DNA of 64,000 nucleotides from Xanthomonas sp. CFBP 8443 (GCF_025666195.1 NZ_CP102592.1:806001-870000), one strand, 5' to 3'; shown: positions 29,954 to 39,212, numbered from the stretch's first letter. The notes: generated by a model not told the origin, from the sequence alone. A program made the numbers and translations.

Positions 29954-30331
29954 ATGAGCAAGCTTCCCGACAACACCCTGGTGGTCGTCGCCGATCGCGT
30001 CAGCGCACGCCTGTTCCGCACCACGCTGGCCGGCGAGACGTCGTTGCTGGAGCAGACCGAGGTGCTGAGCCCCACACCGATCGAAGGCGTCGAGGACGGC
30101 GACCGGCCGATGACGATGGACGAGGCCGGCTTCGTCCGCCAGCTCGCCGAGCGCCTGTACCAGAACGCGCTGCGCAACGACTTCGAGCACCTGGTGCTGG
30201 TCGCCGACCCGCAGACGCTGGGCCAGCTGCGGCCGCTGCTGCACAAGGAAGTCCAGAAGCGGGTGGTGTCGGAACTGGCCAAGAACCACGCGCACACCTC
30301 GCGCGACGAGCTGGAAAAGCTGCTCGCCTAA
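29954..30331 (+). CDS. Host attachment (AtsA-like) protein family
   Basis: A 125-residue cytosolic protein starting MSKLPDNTLVVVADRVSARL, with HLVLVADPQTLGQLRPLLHK and a C-terminal VSELAKNHAHTSRDELEKLL. This is the pattern of the 'host attachment protein' family (Pfam Host_attach), named for a plant-attachment phenotype in Agrobacterium but structurally related to translation-release-factor-like folds. Its role here is unknown. The ribosome-binding site TAGGAGAA precedes the ATG. Confidence 0.85.
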   Translation: MSKLPDNTLVVVADRVSARLFRTTLAGETSLLEQTEVLSPTPIEGVEDGDRPMTMDEAGFVRQLAERLYQNALRNDFEHLVLVADPQTLGQLRPLLHKEVQKRVVSELAKNHAHTSRDELEKLLA

Positions 30332-30380
30332 GCGCGCCCATCGCGCAGGCCGATACGGCAGGGCGCTATGCATTGCGCCC

Positions 30381-30793
30381 CCTCCTTCTCCCCTCGGGAG
30401 AAGGTGCCCGCAAGGCGGATGAGGGTACGGACACACCGACGCGCCACCCAACGTCGCGCATGGTTCGGACGACAACGGCGTGCTGCCTCGGCTATCGACT
30501 TCCCAGCGCTGCCGTACCCTCACCCCAACCCCTCTCCCGCAGGGAGAGGGGAATCATGGCGTCGCTGCCGTACCGCACGATTGAGCCATTGCAGCGCGCG
30601 GCCACACGTCGCGGTGCCTCCCTTCTCCCCTCGGGAGAAGGTGCCCGCAGGGCGGATGAGGGTACGGACACACCGACGCGCCACCCAACGTCGCGCATGG
30701 TTCGGACGACAACGGCGTGCTTCCCCGGCTATCGACTTCCCAGTGCCGCCGTACCCTCACCCCAACCCCTCTCCCGCAAGGAGAGGGGAATCA
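30381..30793. repeat. Duplicated ~175-bp element with CTCTCCC/GGGAGAG ends
   Basis: Two near-identical copies, about 30381-30555 and 30618-30793 (offset 237 bp), each begin CTTCTCCCCTCGGGAGAAGG and end CCCTCTCCCGCAGGGAGAGG. Each copy therefore carries a hairpin at both ends. They are separated by ~60 bp of unique sequence. The 467-bp interval between the attachment-family gene and lrp holds nothing else recognisable. Confidence 0.85.
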
Positions 30794-30799
30794 TCACGC

Positions 30800-31279
30800 T
30801 CAGTCGGCGATCGGCAGGCTCAGCGTCTCCTTGACCTCTTCCATCACGATGTAGCTCTTGGACTCGCGCACGTGCGGCAGAGTCAGCAGGGTGCTGCCCA
30901 GCAGCTTGCGGTAGGAGGCCATCTCGCTGATCCGCGCCTTGAGCAGGTAGTCGAAATCGCCGGAGACCAGGTGGCACTCCAGCACGTTGGGCAGCTTCAG
31001 CGCCGCGCGGCGGAATTCCTCGAAGATGTCGCCGGACTTGTAGGCCAGGCTGATCTCCACGAACACCAGCAGGCTGGCCTTGAGGTAGTGCGGATCCAGT
31101 CGTGCGTAGTAGCCGGTGATGGCGCCATCGCGTTCCAGGCGGCGCACCCGCTCGGTGCACGGCGTGGTCGACAGGCCGACCCGTTCGCCGAGCTCGGTGA
31201 AGGAGATGCGGCCTTCCTGCTGCAGGATGCGCAGGATCTTGCGGTCGATCTTGTCCAGTTCGCGGGCGCGTGCGGCCAT
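30800..31279 (-). CDS. Lrp/AsnC-family regulator, divergent from dadA
   Basis: A 159-residue Lrp-type regulator. The helix-turn-helix is ISFTELGERVGLSTTPCTER (about residues 25-44), followed by the RAM ligand-binding domain (LPNVLECHLVSGDFDYLLKA). It diverges from dadA-alr with 147 bp between starts. In related bacteria such a regulator activates D-amino acid dehydrogenase in response to alanine, and the same is inferred here. Confidence 0.93.
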   Translation of the reverse strand: MAARARELDKIDRKILRILQQEGRISFTELGERVGLSTTPCTERVRRLERDGAITGYYARLDPHYLKASLLVFVEISLAYKSGDIFEEFRRAALKLPNVLECHLVSGDFDYLLKARISEMASYRKLLGSTLLTLPHVRESKSYIVMEEVKETLSLPIAD

Positions 31280-31328
31280 GGCGCGGGTCTCGATGGGCTG
31301 GGGTAGGGAATTGGCCTGGCGGTCGATC

Positions 31329-31367
31329 GAAAATCAGGGGAAAATCCTGGGTTGCGCTTCCTATACT
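31329..31367 (+). promoter_or_regulatory. Candidate dadA promoter with Lrp-type direct repeats
   Basis: Two GAAAATC repeats at 31329-31335 and 31340-31346 lie 11 bp apart, about one helical turn, in a locally AT-rich patch between the divergent lrp and dadA genes. A TATACT -10 box follows at 31362-31367, 59 bp before the dadA start. No good -35 is seen, which fits an activator-dependent promoter. Confidence 0.5.
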
Positions 31368-31426
31368 GCGCCTAACCCCATCCCTCGCGCCATCCAGCCA
31401 GGGATTTGATCCGACGAGGTAAGTGC

Positions 31427-32734
31427 ATGCGGGTTCTGGTTCTGGGCAGCGGTGTGATCGGCACGGCCACGGCGTGGTACCTGGCCCGTACCGGCTGCGA
31501 GGTGACGGTGGTCGATCGCCAGCCCGCGGCCGGGCTGGAGACCAGCTATGCCAACGCCGGCCAGGTGTCGCCGGGCTACGCCTCGCCGTGGGCGGCGCCG
31601 GGGGTGCCGCTGAAGGCGCTGAAGTGGCTGTTCCAGCGCCACGCGCCGCTGGCGATCACGCCCACCGCCGACATCCGCCAGTACCTGTGGCTGGCGCAGA
31701 TGCTGCGCAACTGCACCGCCGAGCGCTACGCGATCAACAAGGCGCGCATGGTGCGGCTGTCCGAATACAGCCGCGACTGCCTGGACCAGCTGCGCGCCGA
31801 CACCGGCATCGAATACGAAGGCCGCCAGCTCGGCACCACCCAGCTGTTCCGCACCCAGGCGCAGCTGGACGGCGCGGCTAAGGACATCGAGGTGCTGCGC
31901 GAGTACGGCGTGCCCTACGAACTGCTCGACCGCGCCGGCATCGCCCGCATCGAACCGGCGCTGGCCAGCGCCCCGGCCACCCTGGTCGGCGCGCTGCGCC
32001 TGCCCAACGACCAGACCGGCGACTGCCGCCTGTTCACCCAGCGCCTGGCCGCGCTGGCCGCCGCGGCCGGTGTGCAGTTCCGCTACGGCGAAACGATCGA
32101 CGGCCTGCTCGCCGATGGCGATCGCCTCGACGGCGTGCGCATCGGCGGCCGCCTGGAGCGCGCCGATCGCTACGTGGTCGCGCTGGGCAGCTATTCTCCG
32201 CAGCTGCTCGCACCGCTGGGCATCCGCCTGCCGGTGTATCCGTTGAAGGGCTATTCGCTGACGTTGCCGATCCGCGACGCGGCGCTGGCCCCGATGTCCA
32301 CCATCCTCGACGAAACCTACAAAGTGGCGATCACCCGCTTCGACCAGCGCATCCGCGTCGGCGGCATGGCCGAACTGGCCGGCTTCGACCTGTCGCTGCC
32401 GGCGCGGCGCCGCGCCACCCTGGAAAACGTAGTGAACGACCTGTACCCGCGCGGCGGCGACCTGGCCCGCGCCGAATTCTGGACCGGGCTGCGCCCGGCC
32501 ACGCCGGACGGCACCCCGGTGGTCGGCGCCACCGGCTACCGCAACCTGTTCCTCAACACCGGCCACGGCACGCTGGGCTGGACCATGGCCTGCGGTTCCG
32601 GCCGCTACCTGGCCGACCTGATCGCCTCGCGCCAGCCGCAGATCAGCGGCGAGGGCCTGGACATCTTCCGTTATTCGCGCGGCGCCTCGGCGCCCGTCGC
32701 AGAGGCAAGTTCGTGCGCCCAGCCCGTGCGTTGA
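31427..32734 (+). CDS. dadA: D-amino acid dehydrogenase small subunit
   Basis: A 435-residue FAD-dependent membrane-associated dehydrogenase that oxidises D-alanine to pyruvate and passes electrons to the respiratory chain. The FAD-binding motif is [16 protein letters not shown] at residues 4-19. Substrate-domain segments include [19 protein letters not shown] and the C-terminal [18 protein letters not shown]. The ATG at 31427 follows GAGGTAAG. It overlaps alr by 22 bp, giving the classic alanine catabolic pair. Confidence 0.95.
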   Translation: MRVLVLGSGVIGTATAWYLARTGCEVTVVDRQPAAGLETSYANAGQVSPGYASPWAAPGVPLKALKWLFQRHAPLAITPTADIRQYLWLAQMLRNCTAERYAINKARMVRLSEYSRDCLDQLRADTGIEYEGRQLGTTQLFRTQAQLDGAAKDIEVLREYGVPYELLDRAGIARIEPALASAPATLVGALRLPNDQTGDCRLFTQRLAALAAAAGVQFRYGETIDGLLADGDRLDGVRIGGRLERADRYVVALGSYSPQLLAPLGIRLPVYPLKGYSLTLPIRDAALAPMSTILDETYKVAITRFDQRIRVGGMAELAGFDLSLPARRRATLENVVNDLYPRGGDLARAEFWTGLRPATPDGTPVVGATGYRNLFLNTGHGTLGWTMACGSGRYLADLIASRQPQISGEGLDIFRYSRGASAPVAEASSCAQPVR

Positions 32735-33786
32735 TCGATCTCCACGCGTTGCGCCACAACTACCGCCTGGCCCGGCACCTGGGCGGCGGCAAGGCGCTGG
32801 CGGTGGTCAAGGCCGATGCCTACGGGCACGGCGCGGTGGCGTGCGCGCGCGCGCTGGACGCCGAAGCGGACGGCTTCGCGGTGGCCTGCATCGAGGAGGC
32901 GCTGGAGCTGCGCCAGGCCGGCATCGCCGCGCCGATCCTGCTGCTGGAAGGCTTCTTCGATGCCGACGAATTGCCGCTGATCGCCGAGCACCGCTTGTGG
33001 TGCGCGGTGGCCTCGCCGTGGCAGGTGGAGGCGATCGCCGCCTATGCCGCGCCGCAGCCGCTGTGCCTGTGGCTGAAGCTGGACAGCGGCATGCACCGGC
33101 TGGGCCTGGCGCCGGACGCGTTCCGCGCCGCGCACGCGCGGCTGAGCGCGCTGCCGCAGGTGGAGCGGTTGGTGCTGATGAGCCATTTCGCGCGCGCCGA
33201 CGAGCTGGACAGCGCACGTACGCTGGAGCAGGCCGAGGTGTTCCGCCAGGCCACCGCCGGCCTGGCCGGCGAGACCAGCCTGTGCAATTCGCCGGCGCTG
33301 CTGGGCTGGCCGCAGCTGCGCAACGACTGGGCGCGCCCAGGGTTGATGCTGTACGGCGCCGACCCGTTCGCCGCCAACGCCGAGCTGCCGGGCGAGCTGC
33401 GTCCGGTGATGACTTTGCGCTCCAAGGTGATCGCGGTGCGCGAGCTGGCCGCTGGCGAGCCGGTCGGCTACGGCGCGCGCTTCGTCGCGCCGCGGCCGAC
33501 CCGGGTCGGCGTGGTCGCGATCGGCTATGCCGACGGCTATCCGCAGTTCGCGCCGAACGGCACCCCGGTGCTGATCGACGGGGTGCCCGGCGAGCTGATC
33601 GGGCGGGTGTCGATGGACATGCTGACGGTGGACCTGACCGAGCACCCGCAGGCCGGGCTCGGCAGCGACGTGCAGCTATGGGGCGCGCAGCCGCGCATCG
33701 ACACCCTGGCCGCGCGCTGCGGCTCCAGCGCCTACCGCCTGCTGTGCGGACTCAAGCGCGCGCCGCGGCAGTACCTGGGCGGCTGA
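32713..33786 (+). CDS. alr: Alanine racemase (catabolic type)
   Basis: A 357-residue PLP enzyme that interconverts L- and D-alanine. The PLP lysine is in [11 protein letters not shown] (about residue 36). The second catalytic base and the C-terminal domain lie in GYADGYPQF and [12 protein letters not shown]. It has a GTG start, overlapping dadA by 22 bp, so L-alanine can be racemised and the D-isomer oxidised by the upstream product. Its position marks it as the DadX-like catabolic racemase, though it could also supply D-Ala for cell wall. Confidence 0.94.
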   Translation: MRPARALIDLHALRHNYRLARHLGGGKALAVVKADAYGHGAVACARALDAEADGFAVACIEEALELRQAGIAAPILLLEGFFDADELPLIAEHRLWCAVASPWQVEAIAAYAAPQPLCLWLKLDSGMHRLGLAPDAFRAAHARLSALPQVERLVLMSHFARADELDSARTLEQAEVFRQATAGLAGETSLCNSPALLGWPQLRNDWARPGLMLYGADPFAANAELPGELRPVMTLRSKVIAVRELAAGEPVGYGARFVAPRPTRVGVVAIGYADGYPQFAPNGTPVLIDGVPGELIGRVSMDMLTVDLTEHPQAGLGSDVQLWGAQPRIDTLAARCGSSAYRLLCGLKRAPRQYLGG

Positions 33787-33860
33787 AGGCTGTGGCCGGC
33801 CGGGCGCTTCGCACGCGCTCCCGCTTGGCGCAGCGCAGTGCCTGGTCCGCGCCTCGCTTT

Positions 33861-34053
33861 TGCAGGAGCGGCGTCAGCCGCGACAAACGGAGCGATACAC
33901 CTTGCGGCTTCGGATACCGTCGGGCCTGAAGCCGCTCCTGCAGAGCCGCAGCATGCTGGCCGCAACCGACTGTGGGAGCGACTTCAGTCGCGACGAGCGC
34001 AGCGATGGGTGTGCCGCGTCCGGACCACGTCGGGACTGAAGTCCCTCCCACAG
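33861..34053. repeat. Four-unit REP cluster downstream of alr
   Basis: Units lie at 33861-33884 (GCAGGAGCGGCGTCAGCCGC form), 33919-33943 (inverted), 33971-33994 (GGGAGCGACTTCAGTCGC form) and 34029-34053 (inverted). The order of forms is the same as in the tandem array at 21.8-22.5 kb. IS copy 2 follows at 34089. No gene lies in this ~300-bp interval. Confidence 0.85.
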
Positions 34054-34103
34054 GGGCGCCTCCAACCTAGCGCTCTGCTCTGTTGTAGATACCGTCTTCC
34101 CGT

Positions 34104-35075
34104 CTAACAGGCAATGGCCTTTTGAGGATCGAAGGGCGTGTTTGATTTGAGGACGCCGTAGGCAAGATGCAGCAACTTGCGCATGGCGGCGCAGACGATT
34201 TGCTTGCCGGCTTTGCCGCGTTCGCGCAGGCGCTGCTTCAGCGCACGGACGACCGGATTGTGGGTCATGGCGACCAGGGCCGGCATGTACAGGCCCGCGC
34301 GCAGCCGCGGGGAGCCGGTGCGGGAGATGCAGACCTGGCCCTGGCGCTTGCCGGACTCCTGCAGCCGGGGGTTGAGCCCGGCAAAGGCGGTCACCGCCGA
34401 GGCGTGGGCGAAGCGCTCCACATTGCCAAGTTCGGCCAGCATCAACGCCGCGCTGGTGTCGGCGATCCCATCGATGCTCACCAGCAGGTCGCGCTGCCCG
34501 CGCAAGGTCGGGTCCTGGTCGATCTGGTCGTCGATGGCCCGTTCAATCTGCGCGATGCGCGCCTGCAACTGGCCGATGTTCTCCAGGAGCGAGTCGCGCA
34601 CCACCGGCGCGGCCACGTCCAGGCGGTTGCGCTCCATCTGCAGCATTTGCAGCAGGTCGTCCCGGCGCCGCACCAGCGCCTTGAGCTGCTTGAGCGCCGG
34701 CGGGTCGGGCTGCCAGGGCCGCAGCTGCGCCGCATGGCGCTGGCCGTAGCTGGCGATCAGCTTGGCATCGCTGCGGTCGGTCTTGACCCGGGTCAGCTGG
34801 CTGCGTGCATACAGCGCCATCTGCGCTGGGTTGAGTACGCACACGCGGTAGCCCAACCCATGCACGAACTCGGCTAGCGCCTCGTGGTAGGTGCCGGTGG
34901 CTTCCATCACGATCCAGCTGTCCGCCTGCGCGTGCGTCTGCAGCCACGCGTGCAGGGCCTGGAAGCCCTTCGGATCGTTGGGAAGCTTGGCCTTGGTGCG
35001 GTACTTGCCGTTGGCCAGGTCGATGGCCAGATCGAAACTGCGCTTGGCGACGTCAATGCCGACGACTGGGGACAT
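34104..35075 (-). CDS. IS110-family DEDD transposase
   Basis: A 323-residue recombinase. The N-terminal RuvC-like domain shows the DEDD acidic residues in GIDVAKRSFD, VMEATGTYHE and VKTDRSDAKLIA. The C-terminal transposase_20 domain begins SIDGIADTSAALMLAELG and carries the serine motif in ISRTGSPRLRAGL. A coiled-coil linker (about residues 140-190) joins them. The ATG at 35075 has GGAGGAG a few bases upstream. The family uses a leader-encoded bridge RNA to choose the target. Confidence 0.95.
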   Translation of the reverse strand: MSPVVGIDVAKRSFDLAIDLANGKYRTKAKLPNDPKGFQALHAWLQTHAQADSWIVMEATGTYHEALAEFVHGLGYRVCVLNPAQMALYARSQLTRVKTDRSDAKLIASYGQRHAAQLRPWQPDPPALKQLKALVRRRDDLLQMLQMERNRLDVAAPVVRDSLLENIGQLQARIAQIERAIDDQIDQDPTLRGQRDLLVSIDGIADTSAALMLAELGNVERFAHASAVTAFAGLNPRLQESGKRQGQVCISRTGSPRLRAGLYMPALVAMTHNPVVRALKQRLRERGKAGKQIVCAAMRKLLHLAYGVLKSNTPFDPQKAIAC

Positions 35076-35108
35076 AAGGACTCCTCCATCGGATGGGTGA
35101 TCACGATC

Positions 35109-35290
35109 ATCGCTGCGCCCGGTCCTGCCTTGTGGATGCGAGTTCACGCCAGCGGCGGACTCTGGATACCGTGCGGACACCACAGGGCCAGCAGATGGAG
35201 GGCGGGAGCCGATCTACAGCACAAGCTCGAAGCTTCAGGAGCGACTGGACTTCCCGCACCTCCCCCGATGATCAGTCGGAAGACATAACG
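35109..35290 (-). ncRNA. Probable bridge RNA of IS110 copy 2
   Basis: Read on the transposase strand, a GCGGGA/TCCCGC stem (plus-strand 35202-35207 and 35252-35257) encloses a loop. The loop has CGCTCCT (35237-35243), identical to the left target plus core, and CTGTAG (35214-35219), the complement of core plus right target. An AAGCT-TCG-AGCTT hairpin separates the two. A second loop at about 35117-35190 has ACGGTATC (35165-35172), matching the element's right end, and ACAAG (35129-35133), complementary to core plus left end, around a GAGT...ACTC hairpin (35140-35162). The RNA ends are estimated. Confidence 0.75.
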
Positions 35291-35317
35291 CCTTCAGGGG
35301 CGCCATGTCCAGATACA

Positions 35318-35449
35318 AGGAGCGGCTTCAGCCGCGACGAACGCAGCGGCAGAATTTCCGGCTTCGGAAACCATGGGGGCTGGAGCCCTCTTGCAGACAC
35401 CCAGCCCACTCGACGCACGTTCCTGCAGGAGCGACTTCAGCCGCGACAA
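35318..35449. repeat. REP units flanking IS copy 2
   Basis: The interrupted unit continues as GGAGCGGCTTCAGCCGCGAC from 35320. A further unit, TGCAGGAGCGACTTCAGCC, begins near 35424. No gene lies between the IS and the DUF3016 gene. Confidence 0.75.
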
Positions 35450-35479
35450 ACACCAACGCGCGAAGCCGCCACGCGCTCC

Positions 35480-36049
35480 TCAGCGCTCAGCCATCGCCGC
35501 GTCGTCGCGGAACTCGCGGCGCAGCCAGTCGTCGAGCATCCGCTTCTCGTAACGCAGCGGGTCGGTGCTCATGCCGATCGAGCTGTTGAACAGATAGCTG
35601 GTGTCGAGCAGCTTGCGCTCGCCCTGCTCCAGCACCTGGCCATCGGCGCCGCGCAGGGTGAACGTCAGACTGATGCGCGGCGGGTAGATGTCGCGCATCA
35701 CCCGCACGTCGTTCCACTGCACGCCATGCCAGGGCTCGTAGTCGCCGGCGCGCTTGATGTCGGTCAGTTCGACGTCCAGGCGCTGGCCGGGCGCCAACTG
35801 CTTGCCCGCGCGCTCCTGCAGGTACTCGGCCAGGTCGCGTACCCAGTCGCCGCGCTGCGCTTCCCAGCGGTTGCGGCTGTGGCGCAGTTCGGTGAACGTG
35901 GTCGGGTCGGCCCAGCGCACCTGCACCGGGCCATCGCCCTCGATGGCGCGCGGGGCCTGCGGATCGGTGACGTTGCGGGTCTCGGCGGAGGCTCCGCCCG
36001 CCAACAGGCAGGCCAGGGCCAGCGCCGTCCAGGCGTATCGGATCTTCAT
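35480..36049 (-). CDS. DUF3016 family exported protein
   Basis: A 189-residue exported protein with a signal peptide over about residues 1-22, then a mature domain with VQVRWADPTTFTELRHSRNR, LDVELTDIKRAGDYEPW and YPPRISLTFTLRGADG, as in DUF3016 proteins. It probably resides in the periplasm. Function unknown. The ATG at 36049 is the start of the signal peptide; upstream is shadow. Confidence 0.82.
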   Translation of the reverse strand: MKIRYAWTALALACLLAGGASAETRNVTDPQAPRAIEGDGPVQVRWADPTTFTELRHSRNRWEAQRGDWVRDLAEYLQERAGKQLAPGQRLDVELTDIKRAGDYEPWHGVQWNDVRVMRDIYPPRISLTFTLRGADGQVLEQGERKLLDTSYLFNSSIGMSTDPLRYEKRMLDDWLRREFRDDAAMAER

Positions 36050-36249
36050 GACGGATCTCCACGAGGGGTGCAGGTCAAGTGTGTGCCTGTGCGTGCGCCG
36101 CCGCAATCTGGACAAAGCCTGCCGTCGCCGGCGTTGGCAACCGATTCATGTCGCCGGGCCATGTGACGTGCGGTTCACGCTGCGTCGCCGCGTACTTCAC
36201 GGCGCGCGCGCGACGATGACGGCCACAGACACGTTGATCCGGGGATCGC

Positions 36250-36720
36250 ATGAAGATGCCGCTGTTCCACCATGCGCACGCCGCGGGCGATGTGCGCCTG
36301 CAGTTCATCGACTGGGCCAAGCGCAACGGGCATAGCCCGGCCAGCGGCGCGGCCAGCTTCGTCGAGCAGCAGGCGAACCTGGACGAGGCGGCGCGGCAGC
36401 TGCGGCTGGCGCCGGGCGAGGACGTGCGCCAGGAACTGCGCCGTTATCTGGCTTCGCTCGGCGAGCAGCAGGACGTGGCGGTGCAGTTCCCGCCGATCTA
36501 TGCCTTCCGCAGCCCGCAGGGCCAGAACTTCCGCTATTCGCTGACCCTGGTGCTGGCCGAGAGCGGGGTCGAGTGGAAGGCGCGGGTCTGGACCGGCCTG
36601 GAGTACCTGGGCCTGATCGTCGGCCGCGGTGCCGGTCCGCGCGCCAACTACACGCGCCTGGCGCGGATGGCGGTGGAGCACGAGCTGAGCAGCGACAGCC
36701 CCCGCTTCACGCTGGGCTAG
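36250..36720 (+). CDS. Hypothetical cytosolic protein
   Basis: A 156-residue protein with no signal peptide or membrane segment. Conserved-looking pieces are FIDWAKRNGHSPASGAASF and the C-terminal EWKARVWTGLEYLGLIVGRG. I do not recognise a family. It is followed 12 bp later by a small membrane-protein gene with its own AGAGGAG site, so the two are probably one operon. Confidence 0.7.
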   Translation: MKMPLFHHAHAAGDVRLQFIDWAKRNGHSPASGAASFVEQQANLDEAARQLRLAPGEDVRQELRRYLASLGEQQDVAVQFPPIYAFRSPQGQNFRYSLTLVLAESGVEWKARVWTGLEYLGLIVGRGAGPRANYTRLARMAVEHELSSDSPRFTLG

Positions 36721-36732
36721 AGGAGACCGCGC

Positions 36733-36981
36733 ATGTCTTACGCAATCGCACCGGAAGATATGGCCGCGCCGGAGCAGTGCCGCCAGCAATGCCGGCAACT
36801 GGGCGTGGCCCGGGTCCAGCAGATCCTGGACCAGTCGCCGCCGCCGTCCTGGCGCGAGGAGGCCGAGCGCTGGCTGGAAGAGCAGGCGTTGCGCAGCGCG
36901 CGGATGACGCAATGGGGCGTCATCGCCGGCATCGCGCTGTCGTTGCTCGGGATCGTGCTGGTCGTCGCATTCCTGTGGTGA
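36733..36981 (+). CDS. Small single-span membrane protein
   Basis: An 82-residue protein: a soluble N-terminal part with two cysteines (EQCRQQCRQLG) and a predicted amphipathic helix, then one hydrophobic helix (about residues 59-81, WGVIAGIALSLLGIVLVVAF) at the very C-terminus. That topology suits a tail-anchored inner-membrane protein. Function unknown. It lies 12 bp after the hypothetical gene at 36250. Confidence 0.7.
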   Translation: MSYAIAPEDMAAPEQCRQQCRQLGVARVQQILDQSPPPSWREEAERWLEEQALRSARMTQWGVIAGIALSLLGIVLVVAFLW

Positions 36982-37142
36982 GCCGCGGGGTCGTGCCGGC
37001 GGGGTTCCGGCTTGACGGCAGCGGAACGGCTTAACAAGATGCGGGCTGCGCGCGCCCGCTCCGGCCCTGAGGGTCTTCACGCCGTGGACGCGAGCGCCGC
37101 TTCGCTTCTTCCGTCGCCGCCGTTTCCAGAGCACACCACGCC

Positions 37143-39143
37143 ATGCAAGTCAGCACCGAATCGTCCCTCTCGTCGCTCGCGCAGGTGTCGGACCTGCACT
37201 ATCGCGAGATCTTCGACAAGATCGATTCGGGGTTCTGCGTGGTGCAGGTGCTGTTCGAGGGCGATCTGGCGGTGGACTACGTGTTCCTGGAGGTCAACGC
37301 GGCATTCGAGCGCGAGACCGGCATGCGCGACGTGATCGGCCGGCGCATGCGCGAGCTGTCGCCGACCCACGAGGAACACTGGTTCCGGCTGTACGGCGAG
37401 GTGGCGCGCACCGGTTGTTCGGCCAAGTTCGAGAACTATGCCTCGGCCCTGGCCCGTTGGTGGACGGTCGACGCGTTCCGGGTCGGTGCGCCGGAGCGCC
37501 ACCAGGTGGCCATTCAGTTCCTCGACATCACCGAACGCAAGCGCGTGGAGCGCGACCTGGCCGAAAGCGAGGCGCGCTTCAGCGCGCTCGCCGAGGGCCT
37601 GCCGATGCCGGTCTGGGTGCTGGACGCCACCGGCCAGCTACGCTTCACCAATACCGCCTACGCCGAGTTCTTCGGCATCAATCCGGAGTCGGACGACGCG
37701 CGTCCCGGCTGGGGCGACGTGCTGCACCCGGAAGACGCCGGCGTGTTCGCCTTCGAGCTGCGCAGTGCGCTCGAGGAACAGCGCAACCTGCGCGCGCTGG
37801 TACGTGCGCGCCGCCACGACGGCGCCTGGCGCTGGGTCGAGATGACCGCGATGCCGCGCTATTCGTCCGAGGGCGAGTTCATCGGCCTGGCCGGCAGCAG
37901 CCCGGACGTCACCGAGCGCCGCGACATCGAACTGGCTCGCGAGCAGTTGCTGGAATCGGAGCGCAGCGCGCGCAACGCCGCCGAGAGCATGGCGCGGCTG
38001 AAGGACGAATTCCTGGCCACGCTGTCGCACGAGTTGCGCACCCCGCTGACCACCATCCTGGGCTGGAGCGACCTGCTGCTGCAGCGGCTGCCGCCGGGCG
38101 ATCCGAGCAACAAGGGCCTGTCGGTGATCGCCAGCAGCGCGCGCGCGCAGCAGCGGCTGATCTCGGACATGCTCGACCTGAGCAGCATGCTGCTGGGCAA
38201 GGTGCAGCTGGAAGTGGAAGCGCTGGACCTGGTCGAACAGGTGCGCGAGGCGCTGCGTGCGCAGGAACCGGTGGCCGAGGGCAAGGACCAGGCCCTGACC
38301 CTGCGCGAGCCGGCGCAGCCGTGCCTGGTGCTGGGCGACGCCACGCGCCTGCAGCAGGTGTTCTGGAACCTGCTGTCCAACGCGGTCAAGTTCACCCCGG
38401 CGCATGGCCACATCGAACTGGCGATCGACATCGACGCCGACGGCGAGCATGTGACCGTGGCGGTGCGCGATTCCGGCGACGGCATTCCGCCGGAATTCCT
38501 GCCGCACCTGTTCGGCCGCTTCCGCCAGGCCGACGCCACCACCACGCGCCTGCATGGCGGCCTGGGCCTGGGCCTGGCGATCGTGCAGCAGTTGGTGGAA
38601 ATGCACGGCGGCCAGGTCAGCGCCGCCAGCGAAGGCCGCGGCTGCGGCTCGGTGTTCACCGTGCGCCTGCCGCTGCACCGCAACGCGCCGGGCAAGCGGC
38701 CGCTGCGCGAGGTGCGCGCCTTCGCGATGGCCGAGCAGGTGGTGGAGGCCTACGCGCTGAAGGGCATGCGCCTGCTGGCGGTGGAGGACCAGCCGGACAT
38801 GCTCGACTACCTGCGGCGCCTGCTCGAGGAGCAGGGGGCGGAGGTGGTCACCGCCGGGTCCGCCAGCGAGGCGCTAGCGGTGCTGGACGACGGCGGCCAC
38901 GACCGCATCGACGTGATGGTCACCGACATCGGCATGCCCGGCATGGACGGCTACGGCCTGATCCGCACGATCCGCGACAACATGGGCCTGGAGGCGGCCG
39001 AACTGCCGGCCGTGGCGGTGACCGCGCTGGCGCGCGCCGACGATCGCCAGCGCGCGCTGCAATCCGGCTTCCAGGAGCATCTGGCCAAGCCCTACAGCGT
39101 GGCGCAGCTGGTCTCGGCGGTGCGCTTCGCCCGGCAACGCTGA
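37143..39143 (+). CDS. PAS-containing hybrid sensor histidine kinase / response regulator
   Basis: A 666-residue cytosolic hybrid kinase. Two PAS domains span about residues 18-135 and 140-265. The HisKA helix has the phosphorylated His at about residue 296 (LATLSHELRTPLTT). The HATPase domain shows NLLSNAVKFTP, DSGDGIPPEF and GGLGLGLAIVQQ. A C-terminal receiver has its phospho-Asp at about residue 595 in MVTDIGMPGMDGYG and a conserved Lys in LAKPYS. No membrane segment, so it senses a cytosolic signal. No partner regulator is adjacent. Confidence 0.93.
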   Translation: MQVSTESSLSSLAQVSDLHYREIFDKIDSGFCVVQVLFEGDLAVDYVFLEVNAAFERETGMRDVIGRRMRELSPTHEEHWFRLYGEVARTGCSAKFENYASALARWWTVDAFRVGAPERHQVAIQFLDITERKRVERDLAESEARFSALAEGLPMPVWVLDATGQLRFTNTAYAEFFGINPESDDARPGWGDVLHPEDAGVFAFELRSALEEQRNLRALVRARRHDGAWRWVEMTAMPRYSSEGEFIGLAGSSPDVTERRDIELAREQLLESERSARNAAESMARLKDEFLATLSHELRTPLTTILGWSDLLLQRLPPGDPSNKGLSVIASSARAQQRLISDMLDLSSMLLGKVQLEVEALDLVEQVREALRAQEPVAEGKDQALTLREPAQPCLVLGDATRLQQVFWNLLSNAVKFTPAHGHIELAIDIDADGEHVTVAVRDSGDGIPPEFLPHLFGRFRQADATTTRLHGGLGLGLAIVQQLVEMHGGQVSAASEGRGCGSVFTVRLPLHRNAPGKRPLREVRAFAMAEQVVEAYALKGMRLLAVEDQPDMLDYLRRLLEEQGAEVVTAGSASEALAVLDDGGHDRIDVMVTDIGMPGMDGYGLIRTIRDNMGLEAAELPAVAVTALARADDRQRALQSGFQEHLAKPYSVAQLVSAVRFARQR

Positions 39144-39212
39144 GCGGCGGCCTTGTCCGCCGGCTCACGCCTGCGGCGCTAGGGTAGGGCGTCCCCTGCA
39201 GAGAGCACGCCG

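Larger units (their letters stand above)
34089..35319 (-). mobile_element. IS110-family element, copy 2 (intact)
   Basis: The element runs from ATACCGTC at 34089 to AGATACA at 35317, bounded by AG (CT on the transposase strand) at 34087-34088 and 35318-35319. It is 1229 bp between cores, in the same orientation as copy 1. It interrupts a REP unit at the same position: the left flank ends TTGT-AG and the right continues AG-GAGCGGCTTCAGCCGC. It carries one transposase gene and a ~240-bp noncoding leader. Confidence 0.94.
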
